A stretch of 64,000 bases of DNA, from positions 248,001 to 312,000 of the forward strand of contig CAVYKV010000001.1 in NCBI GenBank assembly GCA_963769255.1, in the 5' to 3' direction. Under the pieces are notes generated by a model that saw only the letters and a program-made list of their open reading frames with translations, made no database searches and was not told the DNA's origin. Position 1 is the first letter of the stretch, and every line of letters begins with the position of its first letter. This DNA comes from JAKACA01 sp963769255. Lineage in GTDB: Bacteria > Actinomycetota > Acidimicrobiia > Acidimicrobiales > Bog-793. This document shows positions 43,657 to 52,391 of this stretch, one piece after another. A program made the position numbers and the translations under genes.

Positions 43657-45851
43657 CGCGGCATCTCGCGCACCGCACGGGCTGATTCGTCTCCCGCCGG
43701 TGCATCGGCCGGCGCCGACGGGGCCGGTGCTCCGTTCCCGGGCGTCCCCGTCGGGACGACACGAGGGGGCGCCGGTGGGATCGCCCCGCCGGGCGCCACC
43801 CGTACCGATCCCGGTCCAACCGGGGCGGCGGTGGGCGCGCCGCCCGACCCGTCCGGCTCGGGACGCATCTCGCCCTCGATGACGAGACGGCAGAAACGTT
43901 GCAGCAGGCGCCGGCGGGAGCCGGGCAGGTCGCGGGAGCGCGGCATCGCCAGCGGCGTCGCCCACAGCGACAGGTCGATGACGCGGGTGAGGTAGCGGGC
44001 GGCCGCCGGTGTCCTCCACAGCGTCGCGTCGCTCAGGTCGAGATGCTGGCTCATGGCGGGATAGACGAGCCGGTAGTAGCGGAGCACCTCGTCGTAGACC
44101 AGCCGGAACGTGACCTCCTCGTCGCTGAGACCGTCGTAGTCGTGAGCCGGGAACACCCTCACCATGCTGCGGGCGTCCTCGCCCGTCTCCTCGACGAACC
44201 CCGACGACGTCAGCGTCGCCGGCCACCATCCCGGGGGCACGAAGCGGTAGTCGTAGACACCGGGACTCGGGGGTGGCCGGAGTGGAAGACGGATTTCGCC
44301 GTCGGTCACCGAGACGGTCTCGCTCGTGAGGAGGCCGGCCGATCGGACATTGGGGGCGGCGCTCGATCGAAGGTGCACGTCCCACAGCTCGACGACGAGA
44401 TCGACGGCCCCGGCGGCGGGACGGCCCCGGCGGAACAAGTGGAGCAGCACCTCTCCGCTGTAGGCGGCGTGGGACCCCTGAGCCGGCGCCGCTGCGGCTG
44501 GGTCGTCCCGGTCGACGCCGGCCGCTGGCTGCTCGAGATAGCTGGCCGCACAGTCGGAGGCGACCATGTACTCGCTCTCGGCGAGGAGCACGGCGGAGGT
44601 CTTCGAGCCGCCCACGACGACGAGCTCGTGATCGGGCGAGTCGAGGAGCGACCTCGTGGAGGGCGGCAGGCCGTCGAGGGGCAGATCCCAGATGCCGCCC
44701 GTCGTCCGGTAGGTGGCCTCGTCGTTCGTCACGGTCCCGAGCGGCAGCACGGGCGCCGTGTTGGCGGCGGGGTCCGTTCCGGCGGGCGTGGCGGCGCGTA
44801 GGCCGACCGAGAGGGGAGAGAGGTCGAATTTGGCACCGGCGATGCCGTCTTCCGGGAGGGAGTTGACGAAGTCGACCGACAACTGGCCGTTACCGGAATC
44901 GTGCCGGGCGACGGCGAGGCCGAGCTCGTAGGGGGCGCCCTTGCGGGCGGGGTTCGGGTACGTGCCCGCCGGCCGCAGCAGGCGACCCATCGTGACGCTC
45001 GCCGGCTCGGCCGTGAACCAGGGGGCGATCGTCCCGCAGACGAGGCCGTAGGCGGGGTTGTGTCGTCCTTCCCCGCTCGCGAAGGCGGCCGCCAGCTCGG
45101 GATCGGGCAGGAGCGGGTGCGTCATGTACAACGAGAGCCGGAAGACGAGCCCGCGTACCTCGGGGCGTGCCAGCACCGCCGTGAGGGCGCTCGCCGCCGG
45201 CGAGGCGGGCAGGGCCTCCAGCCGGTGCAGCTGCTGGCCGGCTCCCGGGGTGAGGCGTCCGTTCCCCAGGTCTTCTGCCAGCACGTCGACGGAGAACTGG
45301 AAGATGGCAGAGCCACCGCCGGCATGGGCGCTCGAGGTGGCTCCGATGGCGCTCGTGAACGAGACGTTGCGGCAGAAGTTGAGCTGCCGCAGTGTCGCTC
45401 GTGTGGGAGGGCGGCTGACGAAGATGCGGTCACGCAGGGCGGCGGCCGCCTCGATCTGCAGGCTGCCGGCGAAGATCTGCGTGGCGTCCACGCCTTCGGG
45501 GTCGACATCGACCATGACGGCGTCGTTGAGGCTCACGCGCCCGCCCACGAGGCCGTCGGCCGCCGCCTCCGTCACGACCTCGTGCGGGCCCGTCTGCACC
45601 CCGGTGACGGTGACGTCGAGGAGGCGGATGGACATGTCCCCGTAGTAGTTCCACGAGCAGCGCAGCAGACCCTGCTCGTTGAGCCCCGTCACCCAGGCGG
45701 AGAACTGGTCGTCGTCCATCGGACCCCGCACGGCCCGGACGTCCCCCGTGTCGGAGAGCCAGGAGGCCGGCGGCACGTCGTTGTTGCCCGTTGGAGGGTC
45801 GACGACGTAGGAGCCGGCCACGTTGATGCGGGGATAGTCGAACACCGACAC
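43653..45851 (-). CDS. VioB N-terminal-like protein in the RiPP cluster
   Basis: A 732-residue protein starting MSVFDYPRINVAGSY, close to the VioB start (S-I-L-D-F-P-R-I-H). Further VioB-like blocks are IFQFSVDVLAEDLGNG, GRLLRPAGTYPNPARKG and YDEVLRYYRLVYPAMSQHLDLSD. The tail is Pro/Ala/Gly-rich (about residues 660-725). In Chromobacterium VioB this half and the ferritin-like half are one chain; here they are two overlapping genes. No tryptophan oxidase or other violacein gene is present, so a small-molecule violacein route is unlikely. It may modify the indoles of the precursor peptide. Confidence 0.72.
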   Translation of the reverse strand: MSVFDYPRINVAGSYVVDPPTGNNDVPPASWLSDTGDVRAVRGPMDDDQFSAWVTGLNEQGLLRCSWNYYGDMSIRLLDVTVTGVQTGPHEVVTEAAADGLVGGRVSLNDAVMVDVDPEGVDATQIFAGSLQIEAAAALRDRIFVSRPPTRATLRQLNFCRNVSFTSAIGATSSAHAGGGSAIFQFSVDVLAEDLGNGRLTPGAGQQLHRLEALPASPAASALTAVLARPEVRGLVFRLSLYMTHPLLPDPELAAAFASGEGRHNPAYGLVCGTIAPWFTAEPASVTMGRLLRPAGTYPNPARKGAPYELGLAVARHDSGNGQLSVDFVNSLPEDGIAGAKFDLSPLSVGLRAATPAGTDPAANTAPVLPLGTVTNDEATYRTTGGIWDLPLDGLPPSTRSLLDSPDHELVVVGGSKTSAVLLAESEYMVASDCAASYLEQPAAGVDRDDPAAAAPAQGSHAAYSGEVLLHLFRRGRPAAGAVDLVVELWDVHLRSSAAPNVRSAGLLTSETVSVTDGEIRLPLRPPPSPGVYDYRFVPPGWWPATLTSSGFVEETGEDARSMVRVFPAHDYDGLSDEEVTFRLVYDEVLRYYRLVYPAMSQHLDLSDATLWRTPAAARYLTRVIDLSLWATPLAMPRSRDLPGSRRRLLQRFCRLVIEGEMRPEPDGSGGAPTAAPVGPGSVRVAPGGAIPPAPPRVVPTGTPGNGAPAPSAPADAPAGDESARAVREMPR

Positions 45852-45877
45852 GGCTGCCTCCCTCGAACCCTCGCAAG

Positions 45878-46648
45878 CTACCCGGCGGACCCGCTCGGTG
45901 CCGGGGCCGGCAGGCAACCCACTCCGACGAGGAGGAGCGGCCACTCGCCCGGTCGCAGGCCGAGCAGCCGCTGGAGCGCCACGTCGTAGAAACCCCCCAC
46001 CGTGACGGCACCCAGCCCGAGGCCCGAGGCCACGAGGGCGAGGGTCTGGGCGAGGTGACCGGCGTCGAGGAGCATGAAGCGGTAGCCGCGCTGGCCGTAT
46101 TTCGTCATCGTGCGGGCGGGCACGCCGACGATGGCCACGACGGCGTTGCAGGGCGCCAGCACGGCGTGGTGCAGGGTGCAGGCGGTGAGCGCCTCCTGCC
46201 AGCGGCCGAGGCGGAGGACCTCGAGCTCTCCCGTGCGGGGATCGAAGTGGTAGTGGCCGTCGTCGAGGCCCTCCACGGCGCCCGTGAGGAGGTGCAGCTC
46301 GAGGGGGTAGAGGGCCCCGGCCGACGGGTAGGGGCGACGCTCGGGAGGTTCGCCCTCGGCGGGCGGCTGGCGGCGGGAGATGCCGGCCGCCGTGACCACG
46401 AGGTCGCCGAGAGCGGTGAGGGACAACCCGGTGGGTGCGAAGTCTCGGACGGTCCGTCGCTCCGCCAGGACGGCCCGCAGCGAGACGTCGAGGCGGTCCG
46501 GCGGGGGCAGTGAGATGCGGGGGGACCCGGGGTAGGTCGTCGCCCAGCCGGGGAAGGCGTCCGGCTCCGTCTCCTCTGGTGGCACGTTCTCGTCGTAGGA
46601 CGAGTGCCGGTGGAAGAGGGCGGCGATGTCGGGCTCGTGCGAGTCCAT
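45878..46648 (-). CDS. SagB-type FMN dehydrogenase
   Basis: A 256-residue nitroreductase-fold enzyme of the SagB/ThcOx group, which oxidises azolines to azoles in RiPP pathways. The N-terminal RRTVRDFAPTGLSLTALGDLV and RPYPSAGALYPLELHLL are the FMN-binding and signature blocks. ASGLGLGAVTVGGFYD and LGLRPGEWPLLLVGVG follow. It starts 3 bp after the YcaO fusion gene, so coupling is tight. With the cyclodehydratase it makes a complete azole-forming pair. Confidence 0.88.
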   Translation of the reverse strand: MDSHEPDIAALFHRHSSYDENVPPEETEPDAFPGWATTYPGSPRISLPPPDRLDVSLRAVLAERRTVRDFAPTGLSLTALGDLVVTAAGISRRQPPAEGEPPERRPYPSAGALYPLELHLLTGAVEGLDDGHYHFDPRTGELEVLRLGRWQEALTACTLHHAVLAPCNAVVAIVGVPARTMTKYGQRGYRFMLLDAGHLAQTLALVASGLGLGAVTVGGFYDVALQRLLGLRPGEWPLLLVGVGCLPAPAPSGSAG

Positions 46649-46651
46649 CGT

Positions 46652-48745
46652 TCAGCCGAGCGGGTGGGGGGCGGTGTTGAGCGGTCCCGTCAGCCACCGC
46701 CGCAGGCGTGGGTTGGCGCTCCGCTCCATCCCCCAACCGAAGTGGATGCTCTGGGCTCCGGCGCCGAGGGCGCGCACGACTCTCCAGGGCCCGGGGCGTA
46801 GGTCGGCCGAGGTGACGTCGGCGAGGGCGAGGTCGATCCCTGCCTCCGCCAGGCGGCGCCCGCACTCCTCGAGGGTCGTGACGGGGGGCGCCGCCAACTC
46901 GGAGACGGCGGTGGGGGCGGCGGCGTCGTCGAAGAGGAAGTCGAGGGCGTGCGATCGACCCGGTGAGGTGAAGAAGAGGGCGTGGTCCTCCGGACTGCGG
47001 ATGTCCTCCGCTCGCTGCGGTGGCCGCCCACCACTGCGCAGGCGGCGCCGCAGTCCTCTGCCGGCGTGGCCCTGCTCGAGGGCAGCCCGGCATGCAGCCG
47101 TCGCCAGGTCGGGTCCCGCTGCGCTCGACACCGTCAGGCGCGGCCACCGCTCGCCGTCCCCGTAGCCGACGCAGGCGACGACCGGGATGTCCACCCCGGC
47201 GGAGAGGGCGACGAAACGCAGCCTCGCCCCGAACGACTCGAGCTGACGCACGAGCTCGGTCACCTCGGCGCCGACGGAGGCGTCGAGGAGGATGGGGCGG
47301 CCTGGCAGGCGGGCCAGCCAGCTGATCATGAGGGCGTCCCGCTCGACGAGCTCGAAGACGGCGGAGAGGGCGGCGGCTGCCAGGCTGACGCCGGCGCCGA
47401 GCCCGCTCGAGGTCACCTGCACGAAGTCCTCCGCCGGCCCGACGGGGAGATCGACGTGCGCCGCCACGGCGGGCACCCACGTCCTCGTCCAGGACGGCAC
47501 CCACCATCCCAGCGCCCACCAGAGCGGCCGGGCGGGGTCGAAGGGGGCGTAGGGGAAGCCGGGGCGGGCGTACTGCGACGGCTCGTACAAGCCGAGGCGG
47601 CGCGGGTCGAGCCGGCTGTCTTCCGGGAGGTCGGCGAGTCGCCCCCGGTGGAGATCCTGGAGTCGCACGCGGGAGGCCGAGTAGCGCTCGAGGCCCTCCG
47701 CCACGGCGCCGATCATGGCGGCGCCTGCCGTGAAGCCTTTGCCGCCCGAGACATCGGGCCCCCGTACAGGATCCCCCCACCAGCTGAGCGCCGCCGTGGC
47801 GCTGAGCGGGAGGGCCGGCTCGTCGGCGGCAGGGGGATCGAGCGTGACGGACCGGATGATGCCGACGTGGCCATCCACCCAGTCCGTCAGGCGCGCCCGC
47901 ACCGCCGCCGGGGTGCCGCCGTCGTCGAGGCGGGCGGCCGCATCGCCCCCGCCCGGCTCGGGCAGATCGGGCGAGCCCGCCGACGCCCCCCCGCACACGG
48001 AGCACCAGGGGAGCTGGGCGAGGCGATGACGACTCGTCTGCAGCGTCAGGAGATCCTGCACGAGGAGGCGGCCGGCGAGCGGGCTCGGGCTGCCGGGCGA
48101 GAGCATCTGGAGCGTGGCGAGGCCGAGGAGGTTGCCGAGCAGCCCGGCCGCCGCCACGGTGACCGGGGTGGGATCGTCGAGGGGTTGACCCAGCCGGAGG
48201 GCACGGTCGAGGGCGTCGGCCGCCCACGCATCCTCGACGGCGGCCGTCCTGCGGTAGTGGTAGCAGTTCCAGCAGGCCGTCGAGCCGGGGAGCACGCCCG
48301 GGCCGACGACGGCGAGGCGACCCTGCAGGGAACCGTAGACGGAGGGCACGCCACGTCCGTGGCTAGCGCGGGCGATGGCGAGGAGCAGGGTCAGCTCGAC
48401 GGCGCCCGTGGCGGCCACGACGGCGTCGAGACGCCCGGCGGGAAGGGCGACGGCGCCGTCCGGTGTCGGTGACAGAGCCCCCGGGGACACGTGCGTCCAC
48501 GGCGCCGAGCGCCCGACGAGGGCGGCAAGCGCTTCCGAGCGGGGCATGCCCAGGCGGGCCCCGCCGAGGGGGCGCAGGACTCGCTCGTCCTTAGGTGTGA
48601 CGGGGCGGTCGTCGAGGGCGAGCAGCTCCTCCACACCGGCAGCCGCCACGACAGTCGCCGTGACAAAACCCCACGGTTCCAGCCCGGCGAGCACGACCCG
48701 CCCCGGCCGCGGCAGCGGGGGGCGGAGTGGACCTGGTGGCGTCAC
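46652..48745 (-). CDS. Fused E1-like/YcaO azoline-forming cyclodehydratase
   Basis: A 697-residue protein that should cyclise Cys (or Ser/Thr) of a precursor peptide using ATP. The E1-like part covers about residues 15-270 (RVVLAGLEPWGFVTA). Its zinc ligands are C158/C161 (CWNC) and C248/C251 (CSVC). The YcaO domain covers about residues 285-697, with the ATP-binding SGGKGFTAGAA at 333-343, AEGLERY at 349-355 and ELVERDALMISW at 465-476. It ends NTAPHPLG, close to the proline-rich YcaO terminus. I see no N-terminal RRE (PqqD-like) domain. The start is taken as GTG 48745, after the precursor stop. Confidence 0.88.
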   Translation of the reverse strand: MTPPGPLRPPLPRPGRVVLAGLEPWGFVTATVVAAAGVEELLALDDRPVTPKDERVLRPLGGARLGMPRSEALAALVGRSAPWTHVSPGALSPTPDGAVALPAGRLDAVVAATGAVELTLLLAIARASHGRGVPSVYGSLQGRLAVVGPGVLPGSTACWNCYHYRRTAAVEDAWAADALDRALRLGQPLDDPTPVTVAAAGLLGNLLGLATLQMLSPGSPSPLAGRLLVQDLLTLQTSRHRLAQLPWCSVCGGASAGSPDLPEPGGGDAAARLDDGGTPAAVRARLTDWVDGHVGIIRSVTLDPPAADEPALPLSATAALSWWGDPVRGPDVSGGKGFTAGAAMIGAVAEGLERYSASRVRLQDLHRGRLADLPEDSRLDPRRLGLYEPSQYARPGFPYAPFDPARPLWWALGWWVPSWTRTWVPAVAAHVDLPVGPAEDFVQVTSSGLGAGVSLAAAALSAVFELVERDALMISWLARLPGRPILLDASVGAEVTELVRQLESFGARLRFVALSAGVDIPVVACVGYGDGERWPRLTVSSAAGPDLATAACRAALEQGHAGRGLRRRLRSGGRPPQRAEDIRSPEDHALFFTSPGRSHALDFLFDDAAAPTAVSELAAPPVTTLEECGRRLAEAGIDLALADVTSADLRPGPWRVVRALGAGAQSIHFGWGMERSANPRLRRWLTGPLNTAPHPLG

Positions 48746-48788
48746 CAGCCCGCTCGAACCTGAACGTGACGGGTGTCGCTGCGGTCGT

Positions 48789-49457
48789 TCAGCCTGCGGC
48801 GGGAGCAGATCCGGCGCCGCCGGCGTCGCCGGCCTCGTCAACCGTGTCCGAGCCGGCAGGCGGCGACGCCTCCGAAGGGGTGCCGGCGTACCAGCACTCC
48901 ACCGGCGCCGCCGACGCCTCGCCCCGGTACCAGCAGGCCGTCGGGGCCGCCCCGGGCGTCGCCGCCCAGCATTCGACGTGGGACGCTGGCCCCATCCAAC
49001 AGGGGTGGTGCTCCGGGTGGCCGCTCGCCCAGCAGGCCGTGGAGGCCCAGCACTCGACGTGGGAGGACGGGCCGGCCCAGCACTGCTGCCCATGAGCCGC
49101 CCCAGCCGGACCCGGCCCGCCGGCGCTCCAGCAGGCCGTATGGCCAGGGGCTGCCGCCCAGCAGGCGGTGTGGGCGGGTGGCGCTGCCCAGCAGGCGGTG
49201 TGGCTGCCGGGCGCCGCCCAGCAGGGATGCTGGCCGGGAGGCCCGGCCGCCCAGCACTCCACGTGGGAGGGCGGCGCCGCCCAGCAGGCGGTGTGGCCGG
49301 GCGGTCCGGCGTGAACGTAGTGGTGCACCTCGTGGTGGTGGCTCGCCGCCGGGGCGGCCGCGCCGGGCAGCTTGGCGGAGATCTCGTCGAGGCGCTTCTC
49401 CAGGCGGCTCAACCGGGCGTCGACGTCACCGGGCTCGCTGGTCGGTCCCTCCGGCAC
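48789..49457 (-). CDS. Repetitive Cys-Trp protein, candidate multi-core RiPP precursor
   Basis: A 222-residue protein with three parts. Residues 1-32 form a charged helical leader (DVDARLSRLEKRLDEISAKL). Residues 39-50 are His-rich. Residues 51-190 are an array of 13 short units, each ending in Cys-Trp. All 13 Cys (58, 68, 79, 89, 99, 109, 126, 136, 142, 153, 163, 175, 188) precede Trp, and there is no other Cys or Trp. The usual unit is about 10 residues, P-P-G/S-H-T-A-C-W-A-A or with H-V-E-C-W. An acidic tail follows. GGAGGT lies 6 nt before the GTG start. It precedes the YcaO fusion by 43 bp. A structural or metal-binding repeat protein is the alternative. Confidence 0.82.
   Translation of the reverse strand: MPEGPTSEPGDVDARLSRLEKRLDEISAKLPGAAAPAASHHHEVHHYVHAGPPGHTACWAAPPSHVECWAAGPPGQHPCWAAPGSHTACWAAPPAHTACWAAAPGHTACWSAGGPGPAGAAHGQQCWAGPSSHVECWASTACWASGHPEHHPCWMGPASHVECWAATPGAAPTACWYRGEASAAPVECWYAGTPSEASPPAGSDTVDEAGDAGGAGSAPAAG
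48888..49307 (-). repeat. Cys-Trp tandem repeat array within the precursor gene
   Basis: Units of mostly 30 bp encode H-x-x-C-W-A-x-P. Spacings between Cys codons are 10, 11, 10, 10, 10, 17, 10, 6, 11, 10, 12 and 13 codons. Some units are nearly identical in DNA, so recombination could change the number of units. Confidence 0.8.
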
Positions 49458-49487
49458 TGCACACCTCCGATCGTTCGGCTCGACGGA

Positions 49488-52277
49488 TCATGGCACAACG
49501 CCGGCCCCGCCGACTCGGCGAGTGCCGGGCACCGGAAGGGTTCCGAGCAGGCCGGAGGGATCGCTCCGGCGGCCGTGGCTTTCCGCCTCCTCGAAGGCCT
49601 GCTCGCCGAGTGCCGCCCGCAGCCGTTCGCCCAGCTCGGCGCTGAGCTGAGCCTCGAGTGTCGCCCAGGGGGCGCCTGTCGAGTCCACGAGCGCCTCTGC
49701 CAGGCCGCGCAGGCGGGCGGCCGAAGCGGCCGCGTCCTCGCCGAGGCAGAGGGCCAGGCCGAGCACGGCGTGGGCGGCGTTCGATCGGTTGCCGACGCGG
49801 AGGGCCTCCGCCAGGCTCTGCGCAAAGGTCTCCCGGGCGGCCTCGTCCTCGCCGTCCAGCAGCTCGGCCATCCCGAGGTTGAGGCGGATGTAGCTCGTCA
49901 AGCCGTCCGCCCTCATGGCAGAGGCGCTCTCCAGCGCCTCGGCGAGGGCGGCGCTCGCCGCCGCCGTCCGCCCCTCCGCCATGTCGAGCAGCGACCGGTG
50001 CATGAGGGCGAGGGCGGTGCCGAGGGGTGCTCGCTGTGCCCGGAAGAGGTCGAGCGCCTCCTCGCCGTCGCTCCGTGCTCCTGCCGGGTCGCCGGCGAGG
50101 GTGCGGGCGACCGAGCGGAAGTCGAGCGCCGTACCGAGACGGGCGTCGTCTCCTGCCTTGCGGGCAAGCTCCACCGCCTCGTCCGCCGACGTGGCGGCGA
50201 GATCCGCATCGCCCGAGATGGCGGCGACGAGGCCGAGTGTCGCCTGCGCTTCGGCGAGGAGGAGGTCGTCGCCGATCGCCCGGGCGATGCCGGCACCCTC
50301 CAGGAGTGGTGTCACGGCGTCGGCGAATTGGCCCCCGACGTGATGGAGGTCGGCCGCCACGAGCAACGCCGCAGCCCGCAGGGTCGGCGCCACCGTCGAC
50401 GCCGGGAGGGCGAGGACCTCGCCGACGAGCTCGAGCCCTTCGGCGACGTTGCCGGTCACCTGCCAGTAGCGCCGCATGGCGATGGCCCCACGGAGCGCCG
50501 TTTCCTCCAGCCCGGGCCGGGCGAGGCCGTGGCGGACCATGGCCAGGACGTTCGAGCGCTCGAGGTCGAGCTCGGAGAGCCAGCTCGTCCCCCCGCCGGC
50601 GAAGAGGGCCAACTCGGCTCCCACGGCCCGGGCCTCGGCGAAGGCGAGGTAGTGGCGGGCGTGGGCGTCCCGGGTGTCGAGCACGGCGTCGTCGCCATCC
50701 TCGAGGAGCTGTTCCGCCGCGTAGTAGCGGATCGTCTCCAGGAGGCGGAAGCGGATACCGGACGGGGAGGGCTCCGCCTGCACGAGGCTCTTGTCGACGA
50801 GAGCGCCCAGCACCTCGACGACGTCCTCGGGCGCCACGGTGGCCGAGGTGCAGACGGCCTCGGCGGCGGCGAGCGACCAGCCGCCCGAGAAGACGGAGAG
50901 CCGGCAGAAGGTTGCCTGCTCCTGCGGCCGGAGCAGGCCGAAGGACCAGTCGACGGCGGCGCGCAACGTCTGCTGGCGGGGCATGGCCGTCCGGCTCCCG
51001 CCCGTCAGGAGGCGGAAGCGGTTGTCGAGACGCTCGGCGATGTCGCTCACCGAGAGGCGGCGCAGGTTCGCCGCCGCCAGCTCCAGGGCGAGCGGGATGC
51101 CGTCGAGCCGGCGGCAGATGGAGGAGACACCGGCCGCCGTTTCGCCGGCCGCTTCGAAGTCGGGGACGTGCTGGCGCGCCCGGTCGACGAAGAGCTGGAC
51201 GGCCTCGGAGGCTGCCGGATCGCCCCCGTCGGGCGGCAGCGACAGGGAGGGGACTCGGTAGACGCGCTCTGCCGGCACCCCGAGCGGCTCCCGGCTCGTG
51301 GCGACGATGGTGAGCTCGGGGCAGGAGGAAAGGAGTGTCTCGGCGAGCTCGGCGCAGGACCGCACGACGTGCTCACAGTTGTCGAGCAGGAGCACGGTCG
51401 GGCGGGTGCGGAGGGCGTCGACGAGCGTCTCGGACAGCGGGCGCCCCGGCTCCTCGCGGGCCTCGACTGCCTCGGCGATGCGGCCCACGACGGACTCGTT
51501 GCCGGCGACGCGGGCGAGGTCGGCGAACCAGACGGCGGCGGTCGTGGCTTCCAGCTCCTCAGTGGCGACCTGCACGGCGAGACGGGTCTTGCCCGCCCCG
51601 CCCGTCCCCGTCAAGGTGACGAGGCGGGCACCCTGCCGGAGAGAGCGGATCTCCTCGAGCTCCTGCGATCGACCCACGAAGGACGAAAATTGCGCCGGGA
51701 GGTTGTGGCGCAGGCGGGGGAGCCCGAGGGAGCGCAGCGGAGGGAACTCGTCGGGCAGGTCGCTGGCGACGACCTGGAAGACCCACTCGGGCTGCCCGAG
51801 ATCCTTCAGCCGATGCTCACCGAGGTCGCGCAGCGAGATGTCGTCCGGCAGGGAGGGACGCAGGAGGGCCGCCGTGGCCGCCGAGACGATCGTCTGGCCG
51901 CCGTGCGCCGTCGCCGCCAGCCGGGCCGTGCGGTTGACGGTCGGCCCGAAGTAGTCGCCCTCCCGCTCGGCGCACATGCCGGTGTGAAGTCCCATCCGCA
52001 CACGCAGCCGGACGGGGGGTGGCCAGGCTTCGGCCGCCAGGCGTCGTTGACCGGCGAGAGCCGCCGCCACGGCGGCCGAGGCATCGGCGAAGACGGCACA
52101 GAAGGCGTCGCCCACGGTCTTGAAGACGGTGCCCCCTCGCGACTCGATCGCCGAGCGCAGGAGCTCGTCGTGTCGTGGCAGCGCCACTGACATCGCCTCC
52201 GGGTGCTCCTCCCAGGCGCGTGTGGAGCCCTCGATGTCGGTGAACAGGAGGGTGACGGCGCCGGCCGGCCTCTCCAT
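49488..52277 (-). CDS. Adenylate cyclase-domain/ATPase/TPR regulator
   Basis: A 929-residue signalling protein. The N-terminal class III cyclase domain (about residues 1-170) has LLFTDIEGST and VGDAF for the two metal Asp, and GPTVNRTARLA for the catalytic Asn/Arg, so it may be active. An AAA/NB-ARC-like ATPase follows, with P-loop GTGGAGKTRLA (about residue 230) and VLLLDNCEH. The rest is TPR-like. No DNA-binding domain is evident. It ends 30 bp before the precursor gene on the same strand, so it probably belongs to the RiPP locus and may respond to a cell signal. Confidence 0.85.
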   Translation of the reverse strand: MERPAGAVTLLFTDIEGSTRAWEEHPEAMSVALPRHDELLRSAIESRGGTVFKTVGDAFCAVFADASAAVAAALAGQRRLAAEAWPPPVRLRVRMGLHTGMCAEREGDYFGPTVNRTARLAATAHGGQTIVSAATAALLRPSLPDDISLRDLGEHRLKDLGQPEWVFQVVASDLPDEFPPLRSLGLPRLRHNLPAQFSSFVGRSQELEEIRSLRQGARLVTLTGTGGAGKTRLAVQVATEELEATTAAVWFADLARVAGNESVVGRIAEAVEAREEPGRPLSETLVDALRTRPTVLLLDNCEHVVRSCAELAETLLSSCPELTIVATSREPLGVPAERVYRVPSLSLPPDGGDPAASEAVQLFVDRARQHVPDFEAAGETAAGVSSICRRLDGIPLALELAAANLRRLSVSDIAERLDNRFRLLTGGSRTAMPRQQTLRAAVDWSFGLLRPQEQATFCRLSVFSGGWSLAAAEAVCTSATVAPEDVVEVLGALVDKSLVQAEPSPSGIRFRLLETIRYYAAEQLLEDGDDAVLDTRDAHARHYLAFAEARAVGAELALFAGGGTSWLSELDLERSNVLAMVRHGLARPGLEETALRGAIAMRRYWQVTGNVAEGLELVGEVLALPASTVAPTLRAAALLVAADLHHVGGQFADAVTPLLEGAGIARAIGDDLLLAEAQATLGLVAAISGDADLAATSADEAVELARKAGDDARLGTALDFRSVARTLAGDPAGARSDGEEALDLFRAQRAPLGTALALMHRSLLDMAEGRTAAASAALAEALESASAMRADGLTSYIRLNLGMAELLDGEDEAARETFAQSLAEALRVGNRSNAAHAVLGLALCLGEDAAASAARLRGLAEALVDSTGAPWATLEAQLSAELGERLRAALGEQAFEEAESHGRRSDPSGLLGTLPVPGTRRVGGAGVVP

Positions 52278-52391
52278 CGCGCACCCCCGATCCAGATCGT
52301 CACCCGGGACCAACCACCGCTTTGAGGCGACGGCGAGGCGGAATCTACAGGGAGGGAAGGAGCCCGTCGTCGGCGCGGCCGGAGGAACCTC

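Noticed and set aside
42407..45851. Violacein or indolocarbazole gene cluster
   Set aside because: Only VioB-like halves are present; no VioA/RebO-type oxidase, VioC, VioD, VioE or StaP-like gene is seen.
48888..49307. CRISPR array
   Set aside because: The repeats are coding, unit length varies, and the conserved part is the Cys-Trp codon pair. No cas genes are nearby.
48789..49457. Metallothionein or simple metal-binding protein
   Set aside because: Cysteines are evenly spaced and each is followed by Trp, not arranged as CxC or CxxC; the RiPP enzymes next to it explain the pattern better. It is not fully excluded.
48375..52190. Plus-strand open frame of 1271 codons across the RiPP locus
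   Set aside because: It is antisense to the cyclodehydratase start, the precursor and the cyclase-ATPase. The translation is low-complexity Arg/Gly/Ala with no family pattern.
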